Notes under the pieces: model-generated | What the model saw: the letters and a program-made list of their open reading frames with translations, nothing else | The model's database searches: none | Told to the model about the DNA's origin: nothing | Shown: positions 25,737 to 33,185 of the stretch, in pieces | Layout: every line of letters starts with the position of its first letter | Position numbering within the stretch: position 1 is the stretch's first letter | Source: Thermoplasma sp. | Lineage (GTDB): Archaea; Thermoplasmatota; Thermoplasmata; Thermoplasmatales; Thermoplasmataceae | DNA: 38,536 bases | NCBI RefSeq assembly: GCF_023256435.1 | Contig: NZ_JAGDXM010000041.1 | Coordinates: 1-38,536 of the forward strand | Direction of reading: 5' to 3' | Position numbers and translations under genes: made by a program

Positions 25737-26418
25737 ACAGTATCCAAAGGAACAGCAGGAAGCGATGAAGAAGATGATGACCTTCCAGATGATTTACATG
25801 GTCGTCATGCTCGGCTCGCTGTTCCTGGTGATCACGCCTTCATCCAGGGATGCTGTTGGAAGGTTGCTCAATTTTGCACTCATTCCCTCAATCGGCTTCG
25901 GTTACAGGTATCCAGTTCTCACGATCATACTCACCGGCGTGATAATAGGTATAATTCTCTCCATACCCAGGTATTTCTTCACGGACTGGGTCAAGATGGG
26001 CAAGATGCAGAACACGATGAAGGCCTTCAACGATGCCATAAGGGAGGCTTACAGAGAGCGTGATATGAAGAAGATAAACAAGCTGAACAGCATGAGGATG
26101 CAGATGTCCATGGACCAGTATCAGCTCTCAATGAACACCATGAAGCCCCTCATGGTCATCAGCGTTGTGACGATCCTGTTCTATGCCTGGCTATTCGTTT
26201 TCGTAGGAAACCTTCCCTATAATTACGTTGCCTTTCCCTGGGACTTCAACATAAACATAACTACAGCGCATTTCTGGATAATGCCATACTGGATATTCAT
26301 GTATTTCCTGACCGAGCTTGTCGTTTCATACTTTGTGACCATGGTCATGAAGTATGTGGACTTCAGCTTCAAGCTCAGAAAGTTAAGCAGAATGGCTCCA
26401 TCAAAAACGGCAGATTGA
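25729..26418 (+). CDS. YidC/Oxa1/EMC3-superfamily membrane protein (DUF106)
   Basis: A 229-residue membrane protein with three main hydrophobic segments after the N-terminus and a cytosolic coiled-coil-like stretch (NTMKAFNDAIREAYRERDMKKINKLNSM). This fits the archaeal DUF106 family, regarded as the YidC/EMC3 counterpart that inserts membrane proteins. The frame starts at TTG 25729 with AAAGGTGAT about 5 bases upstream, overlapping the adkA end by 8 bases. Its place after secY and adkA supports a role in membrane insertion. Confidence 0.85.
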   Translation: MTEQYPKEQQEAMKKMMTFQMIYMVVMLGSLFLVITPSSRDAVGRLLNFALIPSIGFGYRYPVLTIILTGVIIGIILSIPRYFFTDWVKMGKMQNTMKAFNDAIREAYRERDMKKINKLNSMRMQMSMDQYQLSMNTMKPLMVISVVTILFYAWLFVFVGNLPYNYVAFPWDFNINITTAHFWIMPYWIFMYFLTELVVSYFVTMVMKYVDFSFKLRKLSRMAPSKTAD

Positions 26419-26430
26419 TCAGTGACGCAG

Positions 26431-26994
26431 ATGAGGATAACAATTGCCGGAAAGATAGGCAGCGGAAAATCAACTGTGAGCAAGGAACTCTCAAAGATAA
26501 CCGGTTATACTGTATACTCATCTGGAACATTTTTCAGAGAAACTGCAAGGAAGATGGGCATGAGCATAGAGGACTTCAATATTTATTCAGAAACGCATCC
26601 TGAGGCCGATTACTATACTGATGAGACTCAGAAGGCCTTCATGATGCAGAACGATAACATAATTGTGGAAGGGCGTCTTGCAGGCTGGATATCATATATG
26701 AACGGTATAACAGCGTTCAGGGTATTTCTCTATGCAACCTATTACACAAGGCTTGTACGCTTTGCTGGAAGAGAAAATATAGACATAGACAGCGCCAGAA
26801 GCCTCATGGATAAGCGGGAAAGATCTGAGAAAGAGAGATACAAGAAGCTATACGGTATAGACATAGACGATCTATCGATATACGATATAGTGGTGAACAC
26901 CGAATTTATGAAGCCTGATGAAATAGCGGTTCATATAGCAAATAGGATAGATGAGATGTCAAGAAAGGAGATATTTACTCCAAGGTTAAGCTGA
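26431..26994 (+). CDS. cmk: Archaeal cytidylate kinase
   Basis: A 187-residue CMP kinase of the short archaeal type. It opens RITIAGKIGSGKSTVSKEL, containing the P-loop, then YSSGTFFRETARKMGMSIEDF and NIIVEGRLAGW, all typical of archaeal Cmk. The ORF track starts at GTG 26422; ATG 26431, with that GTGA as ribosome binding site, fits the family N-terminus better. It is the last gene of the ribosomal operon; the following gene has its own TATA box. Confidence 0.93.
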   Translation: MRITIAGKIGSGKSTVSKELSKITGYTVYSSGTFFRETARKMGMSIEDFNIYSETHPEADYYTDETQKAFMMQNDNIIVEGRLAGWISYMNGITAFRVFLYATYYTRLVRFAGRENIDIDSARSLMDKRERSEKERYKKLYGIDIDDLSIYDIVVNTEFMKPDEIAVHIANRIDEMSRKEIFTPRLS

Positions 26995-27007
26995 TCATCA
27001 TCCTAAC

Positions 27008-27014
27008 TTAAATA
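27008..27014 (+). promoter_or_regulatory. TATA box of cbf5-nop5
   Basis: TTAAATA lies 22-28 bases before ATG 27036 in the 41-base gap after cmk. It predicts a leaderless transcript start and a new transcription unit. Confidence 0.65.
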
Positions 27015-27035
27015 CATAGGTAAGATAAGCAGGCG

Positions 27036-28139
27036 ATGTCTTTGGATTTTTCTAGGATCAATGGTTTCATAGTTATCGATAAGCCGCAGGGCCCAACTAG
27101 TCATCAGGTTGATTACTGGGTTAGGGATCTGATGGGAATAGAGAAGGTTGCTCATATAGGAACGCTGGATCCAAATGTCACCGGAGTATTAACCATGGCC
27201 ATAGGAAAAGCAGTACGGCTTGTGGATGTGGTGCATGAAAGCCCAAAGGAGTATGTGGGCGTGATGCGTTTCTATGAGGACATAACCGAAGATGAGGTAA
27301 AATCCTATTTCAGAAAATTTACTGGTAAGATATACCAGCTTCCACCCGTCAGAAGCGCAGTTGCGAGAAATCTGAGGGTGAAGACGATATACTCCCTTGA
27401 TCTGCTGGAAAAGAAGGATAAGATAGTACTCTTTCATGTCAAATGCGAGTCTGGAACCTATATACGTACTCTGTGCACCGACATAGGGTATGTTTCAGGC
27501 AAAGGAGGACAGATGGTCGATCTGCGCAGAATATCCACAGGGCCCTTTACAGAGGACAACTGCATAACTCTGCAGGATCTATCGGCCATGGTCGATCTCG
27601 CCAGGAACGGCGATGACGTGGCTCTACGCGATCATATTCTGGATATGACCTATGCCTTCAGGGATCATCCCAAGATAGTGGTAAAGAGGAGCGCGATGAA
27701 GAATATAGCACATGGTTCAGATCTATATGCTGGAGGCATAAAGATAATCAATGGAAAATTCAGGAAGGGAGATCGTGTGGCTGTCATCTCCGAGGACAAT
27801 GAACTGGTTGGAACCGGCATAGCGATGTGTAGCTCTGACAACATCTTTATGAAAGTAGTGGATTTCGATCATATATTCCTGGAGGCTGACGATGGAAAGA
27901 ATAATGTGGTACGGCAGCGGGAAGAGGCTGTTCAAAGATCTGGATCAGGATTACATAAGGATATTCAAAGAACTGAGAGAGGGAAAAATACCAGAACTGA
28001 ACGGGACAGGGGAGAAGCCAGATCTGAGAAGGCTGCTGATAGAGTATGGAAAGGAAAGGATAAGGGAAGAGTTCACCCCAGACCAGGCACTGATAAAGGT
28101 AGCTTCTATAAGAAACGCTCTGGACGAGATAATAAATAA
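27036..28139 (+). CDS. cbf5: tRNA/rRNA pseudouridine synthase Cbf5 (H/ACA RNP catalytic subunit)
   Basis: A 367-residue TruB/Cbf5 pseudouridine synthase. In archaea it is guided by H/ACA RNAs with Nop10, Gar1 and L7Ae, and also makes tRNA pseudouridine-55. Visible are GFIVIDKPQGPTSHQV, the catalytic aspartate motif GTLDPNVTGVL (about 43-53), ESGTYIRTLCTDIG, and a PUA domain (about 205-283). Residues from about 286 on are a non-conserved, strongly basic and charged tail, encoded by DNA that is nop5 in another frame. Leaderless start. Confidence 0.93.
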   Translation: MSLDFSRINGFIVIDKPQGPTSHQVDYWVRDLMGIEKVAHIGTLDPNVTGVLTMAIGKAVRLVDVVHESPKEYVGVMRFYEDITEDEVKSYFRKFTGKIYQLPPVRSAVARNLRVKTIYSLDLLEKKDKIVLFHVKCESGTYIRTLCTDIGYVSGKGGQMVDLRRISTGPFTEDNCITLQDLSAMVDLARNGDDVALRDHILDMTYAFRDHPKIVVKRSAMKNIAHGSDLYAGGIKIINGKFRKGDRVAVISEDNELVGTGIAMCSSDNIFMKVVDFDHIFLEADDGKNNVVRQREEAVQRSGSGLHKDIQRTERGKNTRTERDRGEARSEKAADRVWKGKDKGRVHPRPGTDKGSFYKKRSGRDNK

Positions 28140-28671
28140 ATATTATGAGAAGTGCCTTCCATTCTCCATACCATACCGGATAAACACATCGGGAGATCCC
28201 TGCCAATTCTTCAGGAACGGATCATCGATCGATGATATATCCACCATATTCAGGAAGGGATCGGATCTCTGCGATTTCAGATCCCAGATCGATGACAGCA
28301 TCAGGTTGAGAATAAGGGAGATTATGCCTAATACGACGGATCTTGTGGGCCCCAAGTTGGCTATGGATCTTCTTGAGAGATCACGCGGTCTGAAGCGTCT
28401 TGCCTTCATGCCGAGCAGTTCAATACAGATGCTTGGAGCAGAGAAAGCACTGTTTCAGGCCCTCGGCCATGGAAGGAAGAATCCAAAGTATGGGGTTATA
28501 TTCAAATTTCCAGGTCTGTCGGCCATAAACCCAAAGGCGAGGGGGAGAATAGCAAGGATCATAGCCAATAAGGTTGCTATAGCTGCCAGATCGGATCTGC
28601 TTGGAACACGGATAGACACAAAATCGATACGCGAGAAGATCGAGGATGAGATAAAAAAGGCGAAGAAATGA
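27892..28671 (+). CDS. nop5: Nop5-like C/D box RNP core protein (Nop56/58 family), short form
   Basis: A 259-residue member of the Nop5/Nop56/58 family, which scaffolds C/D RNPs for guided 2'-O-methylation together with fibrillarin and L7Ae. The Nop domain is clear in the C-terminal half: TDLVGPKLAMDLLERSRGLKR, MPSSSIQMLGAEKALF, KYGVIFKFPGL and ARIIANKVAIAARSD. It is much shorter than the archaeal Nop5 proteins I know (about 370-420 residues), with a reduced N-terminal domain. GGAGG six bases before ATG 27892 supports the start. No fibrillarin gene is adjacent. Confidence 0.88.
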   Translation: MERIMWYGSGKRLFKDLDQDYIRIFKELREGKIPELNGTGEKPDLRRLLIEYGKERIREEFTPDQALIKVASIRNALDEIINKYYEKCLPFSIPYRINTSGDPCQFFRNGSSIDDISTIFRKGSDLCDFRSQIDDSIRLRIREIMPNTTDLVGPKLAMDLLERSRGLKRLAFMPSSSIQMLGAEKALFQALGHGRKNPKYGVIFKFPGLSAINPKARGRIARIIANKVAIAARSDLLGTRIDTKSIREKIEDEIKKAKK

Positions 28672-28673
28672 AT

Positions 28674-30098
28674 CTAATATTGCGTGATCTTTTCTGCTAT
28701 CTTCTTTGAGATATCTATTGGATATATGCCTGTTAAGCATCCAAGGCAGAGATGGTTTTCATCCAAACCTATGGCTTTTTTCAGTCCATCGATTGAGAGG
28801 AATGCCAAGGAATCTGCTCCTATCTCCCTGTTTATTTCCTCGTCAGTCTTTCCGCGAGCTATGAACTGATCCTTTGTCTTCATATCAACTCCGAAATAGC
28901 AAGGCGCAACGATGTGAGGTGAACCTATGCGAACATGAACCTCTCTGGCGCCATACTTCCTCATCAGGCTGACTATGAACCGCATGGTGTTGCCCCTCAC
29001 TATGCTGTCATCAACCAGCACAACCTTCTTTCCGCTTATGACCTCTCTCACAGGATTCAGCTTCAACCTGACAGCGGACTTTCTGTCGCTTTGCGTCGGC
29101 ATTATGAACGTCCTCTCGGAGTACCTGTTCTTCATAAGGCCCTCAGCATAAGGGATGCCTGACTGCATGGAATAGCCTATGGCCTGTGATCTTCCAGAAT
29201 CTGGAACAGGAATTACGAGATCGGCCTGCACCGGGCTTTCCTCAGCAAGCATCATCCCCATCTTCACTCTGGCCATGTACACATTTATTCCGTCTATGGT
29301 ACTGTCTGGCCTCGAGAAATAGACATATTCGAACATACAGTGCGCTCTTTTCTCTCCGCTATGCAGCGCTATTGTCTTCGGGCCATCTTCGGTGAGCTCT
29401 ACAACCTCTCCAGGTTCAACATTTCTTATCAGCGTACCCTCAAGAGCGTCGATCGCGCAGCTCTCACTGGCAATTATGTAGCCGTCGGAGTTCTTTCCTA
29501 TGACAAGGGGCCTTATTCCATTGGGATCTCGCATGGCAAAGAGTCTGTCGTTTATTCCAACTGCGCACGCGTAGGCGCCTCGCAGCGTGTTCATTGATAC
29601 CTCGAAGCCCTGCTTCAGTCCGTATTTTGATATGTTTCTTGACAGTTCTGCTAGGAGAACTTCTGTATCAGAATCACTCTGGAAATTGACACCTTCCCTT
29701 TTCATCTCATCTTTGAGCTCTTCCGCATTGACTATCTCTCCATTGTGAGATAATGAGATGAACCCAACCTGGGAGTTTATCACAAATGGACCGGCGTCTG
29801 TCACATCCTTGGAACCTGCGGTCGAATATCTTGTGTGCCCAACACCCACCTTGCCCTGAATGTTATCCATTGAAGGATTGAAAACATCGGTTACTAAACC
29901 TCGACCTTTTTTAAGTACAGTTCTCTTTCCATCAAAAACGGCCATACCGGCGGATTCCTGACCTCTATGCTGCAATGTACGAAGCGCAGTTATTATGGGA
30001 TCATAGGCATTTATCCTGCCCTTGAACCCAACAACTGCACAGTCTTCACTTGGCTTTTGCCCATCTATAGGATCTGATCCTTGGGGCAGGGAATCCAC
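28674..30098 (-). CDS. purF: Amidophosphoribosyltransferase PurF
   Basis: A 474-residue first enzyme of purine synthesis, making phosphoribosylamine from PRPP and glutamine. The class II glutaminase nucleophile is the cysteine in CAVVGF at residue 20, followed by LRTLQHRGQESAGMAV. The PRPP-binding motif VVLVDDSIVRGNTM is near residue 345, and the C-terminus has CLGCLTGIYP. Maturation would remove a 19-residue leader. The start is GTG 30098, which lies inside the end of eL37; no other start exists before the cysteine. The stop is two bases from the convergent nop5 stop. Confidence 0.95.
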   Translation of the reverse strand: MDSLPQGSDPIDGQKPSEDCAVVGFKGRINAYDPIITALRTLQHRGQESAGMAVFDGKRTVLKKGRGLVTDVFNPSMDNIQGKVGVGHTRYSTAGSKDVTDAGPFVINSQVGFISLSHNGEIVNAEELKDEMKREGVNFQSDSDTEVLLAELSRNISKYGLKQGFEVSMNTLRGAYACAVGINDRLFAMRDPNGIRPLVIGKNSDGYIIASESCAIDALEGTLIRNVEPGEVVELTEDGPKTIALHSGEKRAHCMFEYVYFSRPDSTIDGINVYMARVKMGMMLAEESPVQADLVIPVPDSGRSQAIGYSMQSGIPYAEGLMKNRYSERTFIMPTQSDRKSAVRLKLNPVREVISGKKVVLVDDSIVRGNTMRFIVSLMRKYGAREVHVRIGSPHIVAPCYFGVDMKTKDQFIARGKTDEEINREIGADSLAFLSIDGLKKAIGLDENHLCLGCLTGIYPIDISKKIAEKITQY

Positions 30099-30210
30099 AG
30101 TGAGAGCACCTCTTGGTTCTTACATTATACGTGTGGTGACCACACCTTCTGCATCTTATGTGCGTTTTCTTATTATTTATCTTACCCATTACGGCTGTTC
30201 CATTGCTCAT
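30046..30210 (-). CDS. rpl37e: Large subunit ribosomal protein eL37 (not in ORF track)
   Basis: A 54-residue zinc-ribbon ribosomal protein missed by the ORF track for its size. On the minus strand the frame reads MSNGTAVMGKINNKKTHIRC, then CRRC at residues 20-23 and CSHC at 35-38, and ends RIRSYRWAKAK, matching eL37. The ATG overlaps the lsm stop (ATGA). Its 3' end overlaps the purF start by 53 bases. The order lsm, rpl37e, purF is a known archaeal arrangement. Confidence 0.95.
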   Translation of the reverse strand: MSNGTAVMGKINNKKTHIRCRRCGHHTYNVRTKRCSHCGFPAPRIRSYRWAKAK

Positions 30211-30458
30211 GAACCATCACCTTTTGAAGGAGAGACGAATATTACGTTGTCGCCTCTGACCAGAACACGATCGTACACACCCTTGTTTTCGCCATTTATG
30301 ATCTCACTGGCATTGAGAAGAACGATGTTCATATAGACATCGTATCCATCAAGTATCCCTGAGTATTCTCTATTTCCTTTAACATCTATTAATACGTTCC
30401 TGGAAAGCGCTGATTTCAATACATCCATTGGTTTAACATTCGTTGGTGTCTTAGGCAT
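30207..30458 (-). CDS. Sm-like archaeal protein (Lsm/SmAP)
   Basis: An 83-residue Sm-fold protein forming RNA-binding rings. Sm1 is visible as VLIDVKGNREYSGILDGYDVYMNIVL with the expected D and N, and Sm2 as RVLVRGDNVIFVSP. The ORF track starts at 30554, but the upstream codons are promoter. ATG 30458 matches family length and lies about 30 bases from the TATA element TTATATATAA. It is the first gene of the lsm-rpl37e-purF unit. Confidence 0.93.
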   Translation of the reverse strand: MPKTPTNVKPMDVLKSALSRNVLIDVKGNREYSGILDGYDVYMNIVLLNASEIINGENKGVYDRVLVRGDNVIFVSPSKGDGS

Positions 30459-30483
30459 TGCAATTCGGCATTGAATTGTTAGT

Positions 30484-30493
30484 TTATATATAA
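30484..30493 (-). promoter_or_regulatory. TATA box of lsm-rpl37e-purF
   Basis: TTATATATAA is centred about 30 bases before the lsm ATG at 30458. It sits inside the ORF-track extension, showing that the extension is not coding. Confidence 0.65.
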
Positions 30494-30582
30494 CGTTATT
30501 CGTTTCTGGCTTCACCAATCGCCATATATTCTCATGCATTGTGCAAAAGTGCAAGCGCTTTAACCTAAGATGGCTACGTCAG

Positions 30583-30590
30583 TTTTTAAT
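30583..30590 (+). promoter_or_regulatory. TATA-like element of the 30612 gene
   Basis: TTTTTAAT is centred about 25 bases before GTG 30612, suggesting a leaderless start there rather than at ATG 30570. Confidence 0.4.
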
Positions 30591-30611
30591 AGGTTAAAAA
30601 AATACAAGAAT

Positions 30612-31445
30612 GTGAAGATAATAGTATTCGGTGGTTCTGGATTTCTTGGTAGTCATCTGGTTAATAAACTGGATGCCGATGAGATAGCATACTTCTCGCT
30701 TGATAAGGGCAATTCCATCACCAGAGAGAATGCGGTATGGATCAAGGGCGACGTCACGGATTATGCCAAGGTCGCCGAGGCTGTGAAAGATGCTGACATA
30801 GCAATGTTTGCCGTGGAAGACTGGAATGCAGATGAGAAGAGAAATCGCGAAGTCCTGCTTGGAGGAATTAAGAATGTCGTCAACGCTGTTAAGGCGAACA
30901 ATACTGATCAGAAGGTTGTTTCATTTTCAATAATAAACCAGCCATCGTATCCTCTTGAATTCTTCAGAACGAAGAGGCTTGTCGAAGATAATACGCGCGT
31001 TTTGAAGAACGGTCTTGTGATAAGGCTGTCATTTCTCTTTGGCGAAGGGGATCATTTCACCGACAGATTCAGGAAATTATCGGATAAGGTCAGTCATCTT
31101 TCACCGGAAGGCAACTTAGCACCAGTGTATGTTGACGACGTGGTTACGGTTGTAAATTCCATCCTGAAGCGTGAAGGTGTTTACGATATATGCAGTAACG
31201 ATAATCTGCCGCTATTGAAGATACTAAACTACATCAGAAAGATGAATGGAAAGAAGGAGATAGGAGAGACCAAGTTGGAAAAATCTATATCGTCTGTAAT
31301 TGAAACAGGCCTGTTCTCAGAGTATGAAGCGCACCTGCTCTTTCAGGACTATTACAGGGAAACGAACATACTCGATAGGTACGTCAAGGATCCGTTGTCC
31401 TACCTTGATTTCCTGCGCGGGATATCAGTAGCACATACCACATGA
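30612..31445 (+). CDS. Atypical short-chain dehydrogenase / NAD-dependent epimerase-like protein
   Basis: About 277 residues from this start. It begins directly at the first beta strand with VKIIVFGGSGFLGSHLV (Rossmann GxxGxxG). DVTDYAKVAEAVKDADIA follows, then a degenerate active-site region (SFSIINQPSYPLEFFRTKRLVED) where the usual YxxxK is not obvious, and LAPVYVDDVVTVV. It resembles the NDUFA9-like or epimerase branch. The substrate is unknown. The ORF track starts at ATG 30570, adding 14 residues; both starts are possible, and I prefer GTG 30612 from TATA spacing and domain start. It is divergent from lsm. Confidence 0.75.
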   Translation: MKIIVFGGSGFLGSHLVNKLDADEIAYFSLDKGNSITRENAVWIKGDVTDYAKVAEAVKDADIAMFAVEDWNADEKRNREVLLGGIKNVVNAVKANNTDQKVVSFSIINQPSYPLEFFRTKRLVEDNTRVLKNGLVIRLSFLFGEGDHFTDRFRKLSDKVSHLSPEGNLAPVYVDDVVTVVNSILKREGVYDICSNDNLPLLKILNYIRKMNGKKEIGETKLEKSISSVIETGLFSEYEAHLLFQDYYRETNILDRYVKDPLSYLDFLRGISVAHTT

Positions 31446-31468
31446 TCGATCATTGGCCGCATAATTTG

Positions 31469-31490
31469 ATGGATAATCAGATCCATTTTT
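31469..31490 (+). terminator. candidate terminator of the SDR gene
   Basis: A hairpin ATGGAT / ATCCAT with a 6-base loop is followed directly by a run of five T. It lies 24 bases after the stop codon. Archaeal termination depends mostly on the T-run, so the hairpin may be incidental. Confidence 0.35.
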
Positions 31491-31571
31491 GAGACCATTG
31501 AGAATATACGTGTATTTTCACTTCATTTTTGTTTCTTAGAATCTAATTTAAGTTCTGAACATGGAATTGAA

Positions 31572-32030
31572 TCAAAGCCTTACGTCCCCAAGCGATTCTC
31601 TCAGAATGACGAAGCCAGCCTTCATTAGTTTTGATATGACATCGTCTTTTACGATGTCTCTGAATTCATTCGATTCTTTTAGTTTGCAGAGCCAGTATAC
31701 AGCACTGTCTATGGATCTTCTGGCTAGGAACATGTACATTGACCACTTGTTTCCATTGTTTGCCTTTTCCTTGAGATCATACCAGTCCTCATCGGTGAAA
31801 TTCAGCCTCTTCTCCTGGAAGTCATTGAGCCTTGATTCCGGATCTGCAAGCGAATTGTATATGGTATCCACCATATCCAGTATTTCTCTGGTCTCCGTTA
31901 CCTTGATCCCCTCAGATATGGCTAGACCAAGGAATGCTTCAGCAGCCTCTATTTCGCTTCTGAATTTGAAGTAAACGTGATCCACAGGCAATTCAGAATC
32001 TGTGACAGGGCAATATCTCTTGATCTCCAT
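31572..32030 (-). CDS. hypothetical protein
   Basis: I do not recognise this protein. From ATG 32030 it has 152 residues: [17 protein letters not shown], then a largely helical acidic body with no signal peptide or membrane segment and no cysteine cluster. The ORF track starts at 32108, but the extra 26 codons are very AT-rich and contain a TATA-like stretch about 25 bases before 32030. The shorter start therefore fits the local leaderless pattern. It is divergent from the SelB-like gene and convergent with the SDR gene. Composition resembles its neighbours, with no sign of transfer. Confidence 0.65.
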   Translation of the reverse strand: MEIKRYCPVTDSELPVDHVYFKFRSEIEAAEAFLGLAISEGIKVTETREILDMVDTIYNSLADPESRLNDFQEKRLNFTDEDWYDLKEKANNGNKWSMYMFLARRSIDSAVYWLCKLKESNEFRDIVKDDVISKLMKAGFVILRESLGDVRL

Positions 32031-32050
32031 ATTTTCGCAGTTTGATTTCC

Positions 32051-32068
32051 AATATAAATTAAAATATT
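32051..32068 (-). promoter_or_regulatory. TATA region of the hypothetical gene
   Basis: An 18-base run of A and T (AATATAAATT...) centred near 32057 lies about 27 bases upstream of ATG 32030 on the minus strand. Confidence 0.45.
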
Positions 32069-32124
32069 TCTTAGCTTCTGAAGTAAATGGATATTTTAAT
32101 CTAAACATATGGCATAGGGGTTAT

Positions 32125-33024
32125 ATGTATCATTTCAACGTATTTGCCTATGGTGTTGAGGATATACTCCGTGAGATCTCAAAGAAGGGGACGGAGAGCG
32201 ATATAAGACTTTACAATCGAAAGGAAGAGGACGGAGTCATGACGTTCATAGAACCGATAAAATATCCAGATAAGATCTCCTCACTAACCGATTCCATATA
32301 CCCAACGGACATCTTTATCATCAACGGGGACAATCTGGACAAGTACTTTGCGGAGACGGTCATCGCTCTTGATCTGTTCGGCAAGAGAAGAGGTATAATA
32401 GTTGCACAGGAGGATAAGCAGAACACCATAAGGAAGCTCCTGAAGGATACTCAGCTTCAGCCCGAGTTCTTTTCTGGCAGGCCCATGGAGATAATAGATA
32501 AGATAAAGGCCATAAACATAGAAAGAAGTGATCAGGGATCCCTGGTGGTCATCGATCACTACTTCAAGGTTAAGAGCGTTGGCACTGTTGTTCTTGGCTT
32601 TGTTCTATCCGGAAAGATAAAAAAGCATCAGGATCTCTATCTCTCGGAGATAAACAGGCAAGTTCAGATAAGATCAATACAGGTCAACGATGTTGATTTC
32701 GAAGAAGCCGAGGCAGGCACCAGGGTAGGCCTTGCCCTGAAGAACGTTGAGGTCGAGGAACTGTCAAGGGGGATGTTCCTCTCAGATAAGCCCTTTGAAT
32801 ACACCAATCAGGTTGAAGACAATGTTGTATTTCACAAATCACTAAAGGGGAAGGATACGCTCTCTGATCCTTACATATCGGATCTGATGAATTTTGTCAA
32901 ATGCAATGCGGAAGGAGATTCGTACACCACAAGGTTGAAGATACCGATCATAAAGGATTCGCTTATACTTGCCGATCAGAACGGCTTTCCGCGTGTCGTG
33001 GGATACAGCAAGATCAGAAGATAA
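32125..33024 (+). CDS. SelB-like elongation factor paralogue without GTPase motifs (aSelBL-like)
   Basis: A 299-residue protein. Residues from about 135 to the end resemble translation factor beta-barrel domains 2 and 3 (SVGTVVLGFVLSGKIKKHQDLYL, IRSIQVNDVDFEEAEAGTRVGLALK, RGMFLSD). The N-terminal third resembles a GTPase domain in overall pattern but has no GHVDHGKT P-loop, DxxG or NKxD. This fits the archaeal SelB-like family reported to lack catalytic GTPase residues. Its role is unknown, and selenocysteine insertion is unlikely. ATG 32125 follows GGGG by four bases; the ORF-track start is too far upstream and runs through promoter sequence. Confidence 0.7.
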   Translation: MYHFNVFAYGVEDILREISKKGTESDIRLYNRKEEDGVMTFIEPIKYPDKISSLTDSIYPTDIFIINGDNLDKYFAETVIALDLFGKRRGIIVAQEDKQNTIRKLLKDTQLQPEFFSGRPMEIIDKIKAINIERSDQGSLVVIDHYFKVKSVGTVVLGFVLSGKIKKHQDLYLSEINRQVQIRSIQVNDVDFEEAEAGTRVGLALKNVEVEELSRGMFLSDKPFEYTNQVEDNVVFHKSLKGKDTLSDPYISDLMNFVKCNAEGDSYTTRLKIPIIKDSLILADQNGFPRVVGYSKIRR

Positions 33025-33061
33025 TCCATGATCTATGATCTTCTACTTTTACCTATGTGGT

Positions 33062-33092
33062 GGGCATAATGCCCGTTATTCTGACTTTTTCT
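33062..33092 (+). terminator. candidate terminator of the SelB-like gene
   Basis: A short hairpin GGGCA-TAA-TGCCC is followed about 10 bases later by a T-rich run (CTTTTTCTT). It lies about 40 bases past the stop codon. Confidence 0.35.
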
Positions 33093-33149
33093 TAATTCTC
33101 TCATAGATGGTCTCTTAACAGCATTAACCTAAAATGTTAGCTTTCACGG

Positions 33150-33156
33150 TTAAATA
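33150..33156 (+). promoter_or_regulatory. TATA element of the cupredoxin-ferredoxin cluster
   Basis: TTAAATA lies about 30 bases before ATG 33186, with a second AT-rich run TTTTAATAA nearer the start. No ribosome binding site is evident, so the first gene is probably leaderless or nearly so. Confidence 0.45.
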
Positions 33157-33185
33157 GCGAATCATAATTTTAATAACGATAACAG

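Noticed and set aside
30459-30554. N-terminal extension of the Lsm ORF
   Set aside because: It covers the TATA element and exceeds family length.
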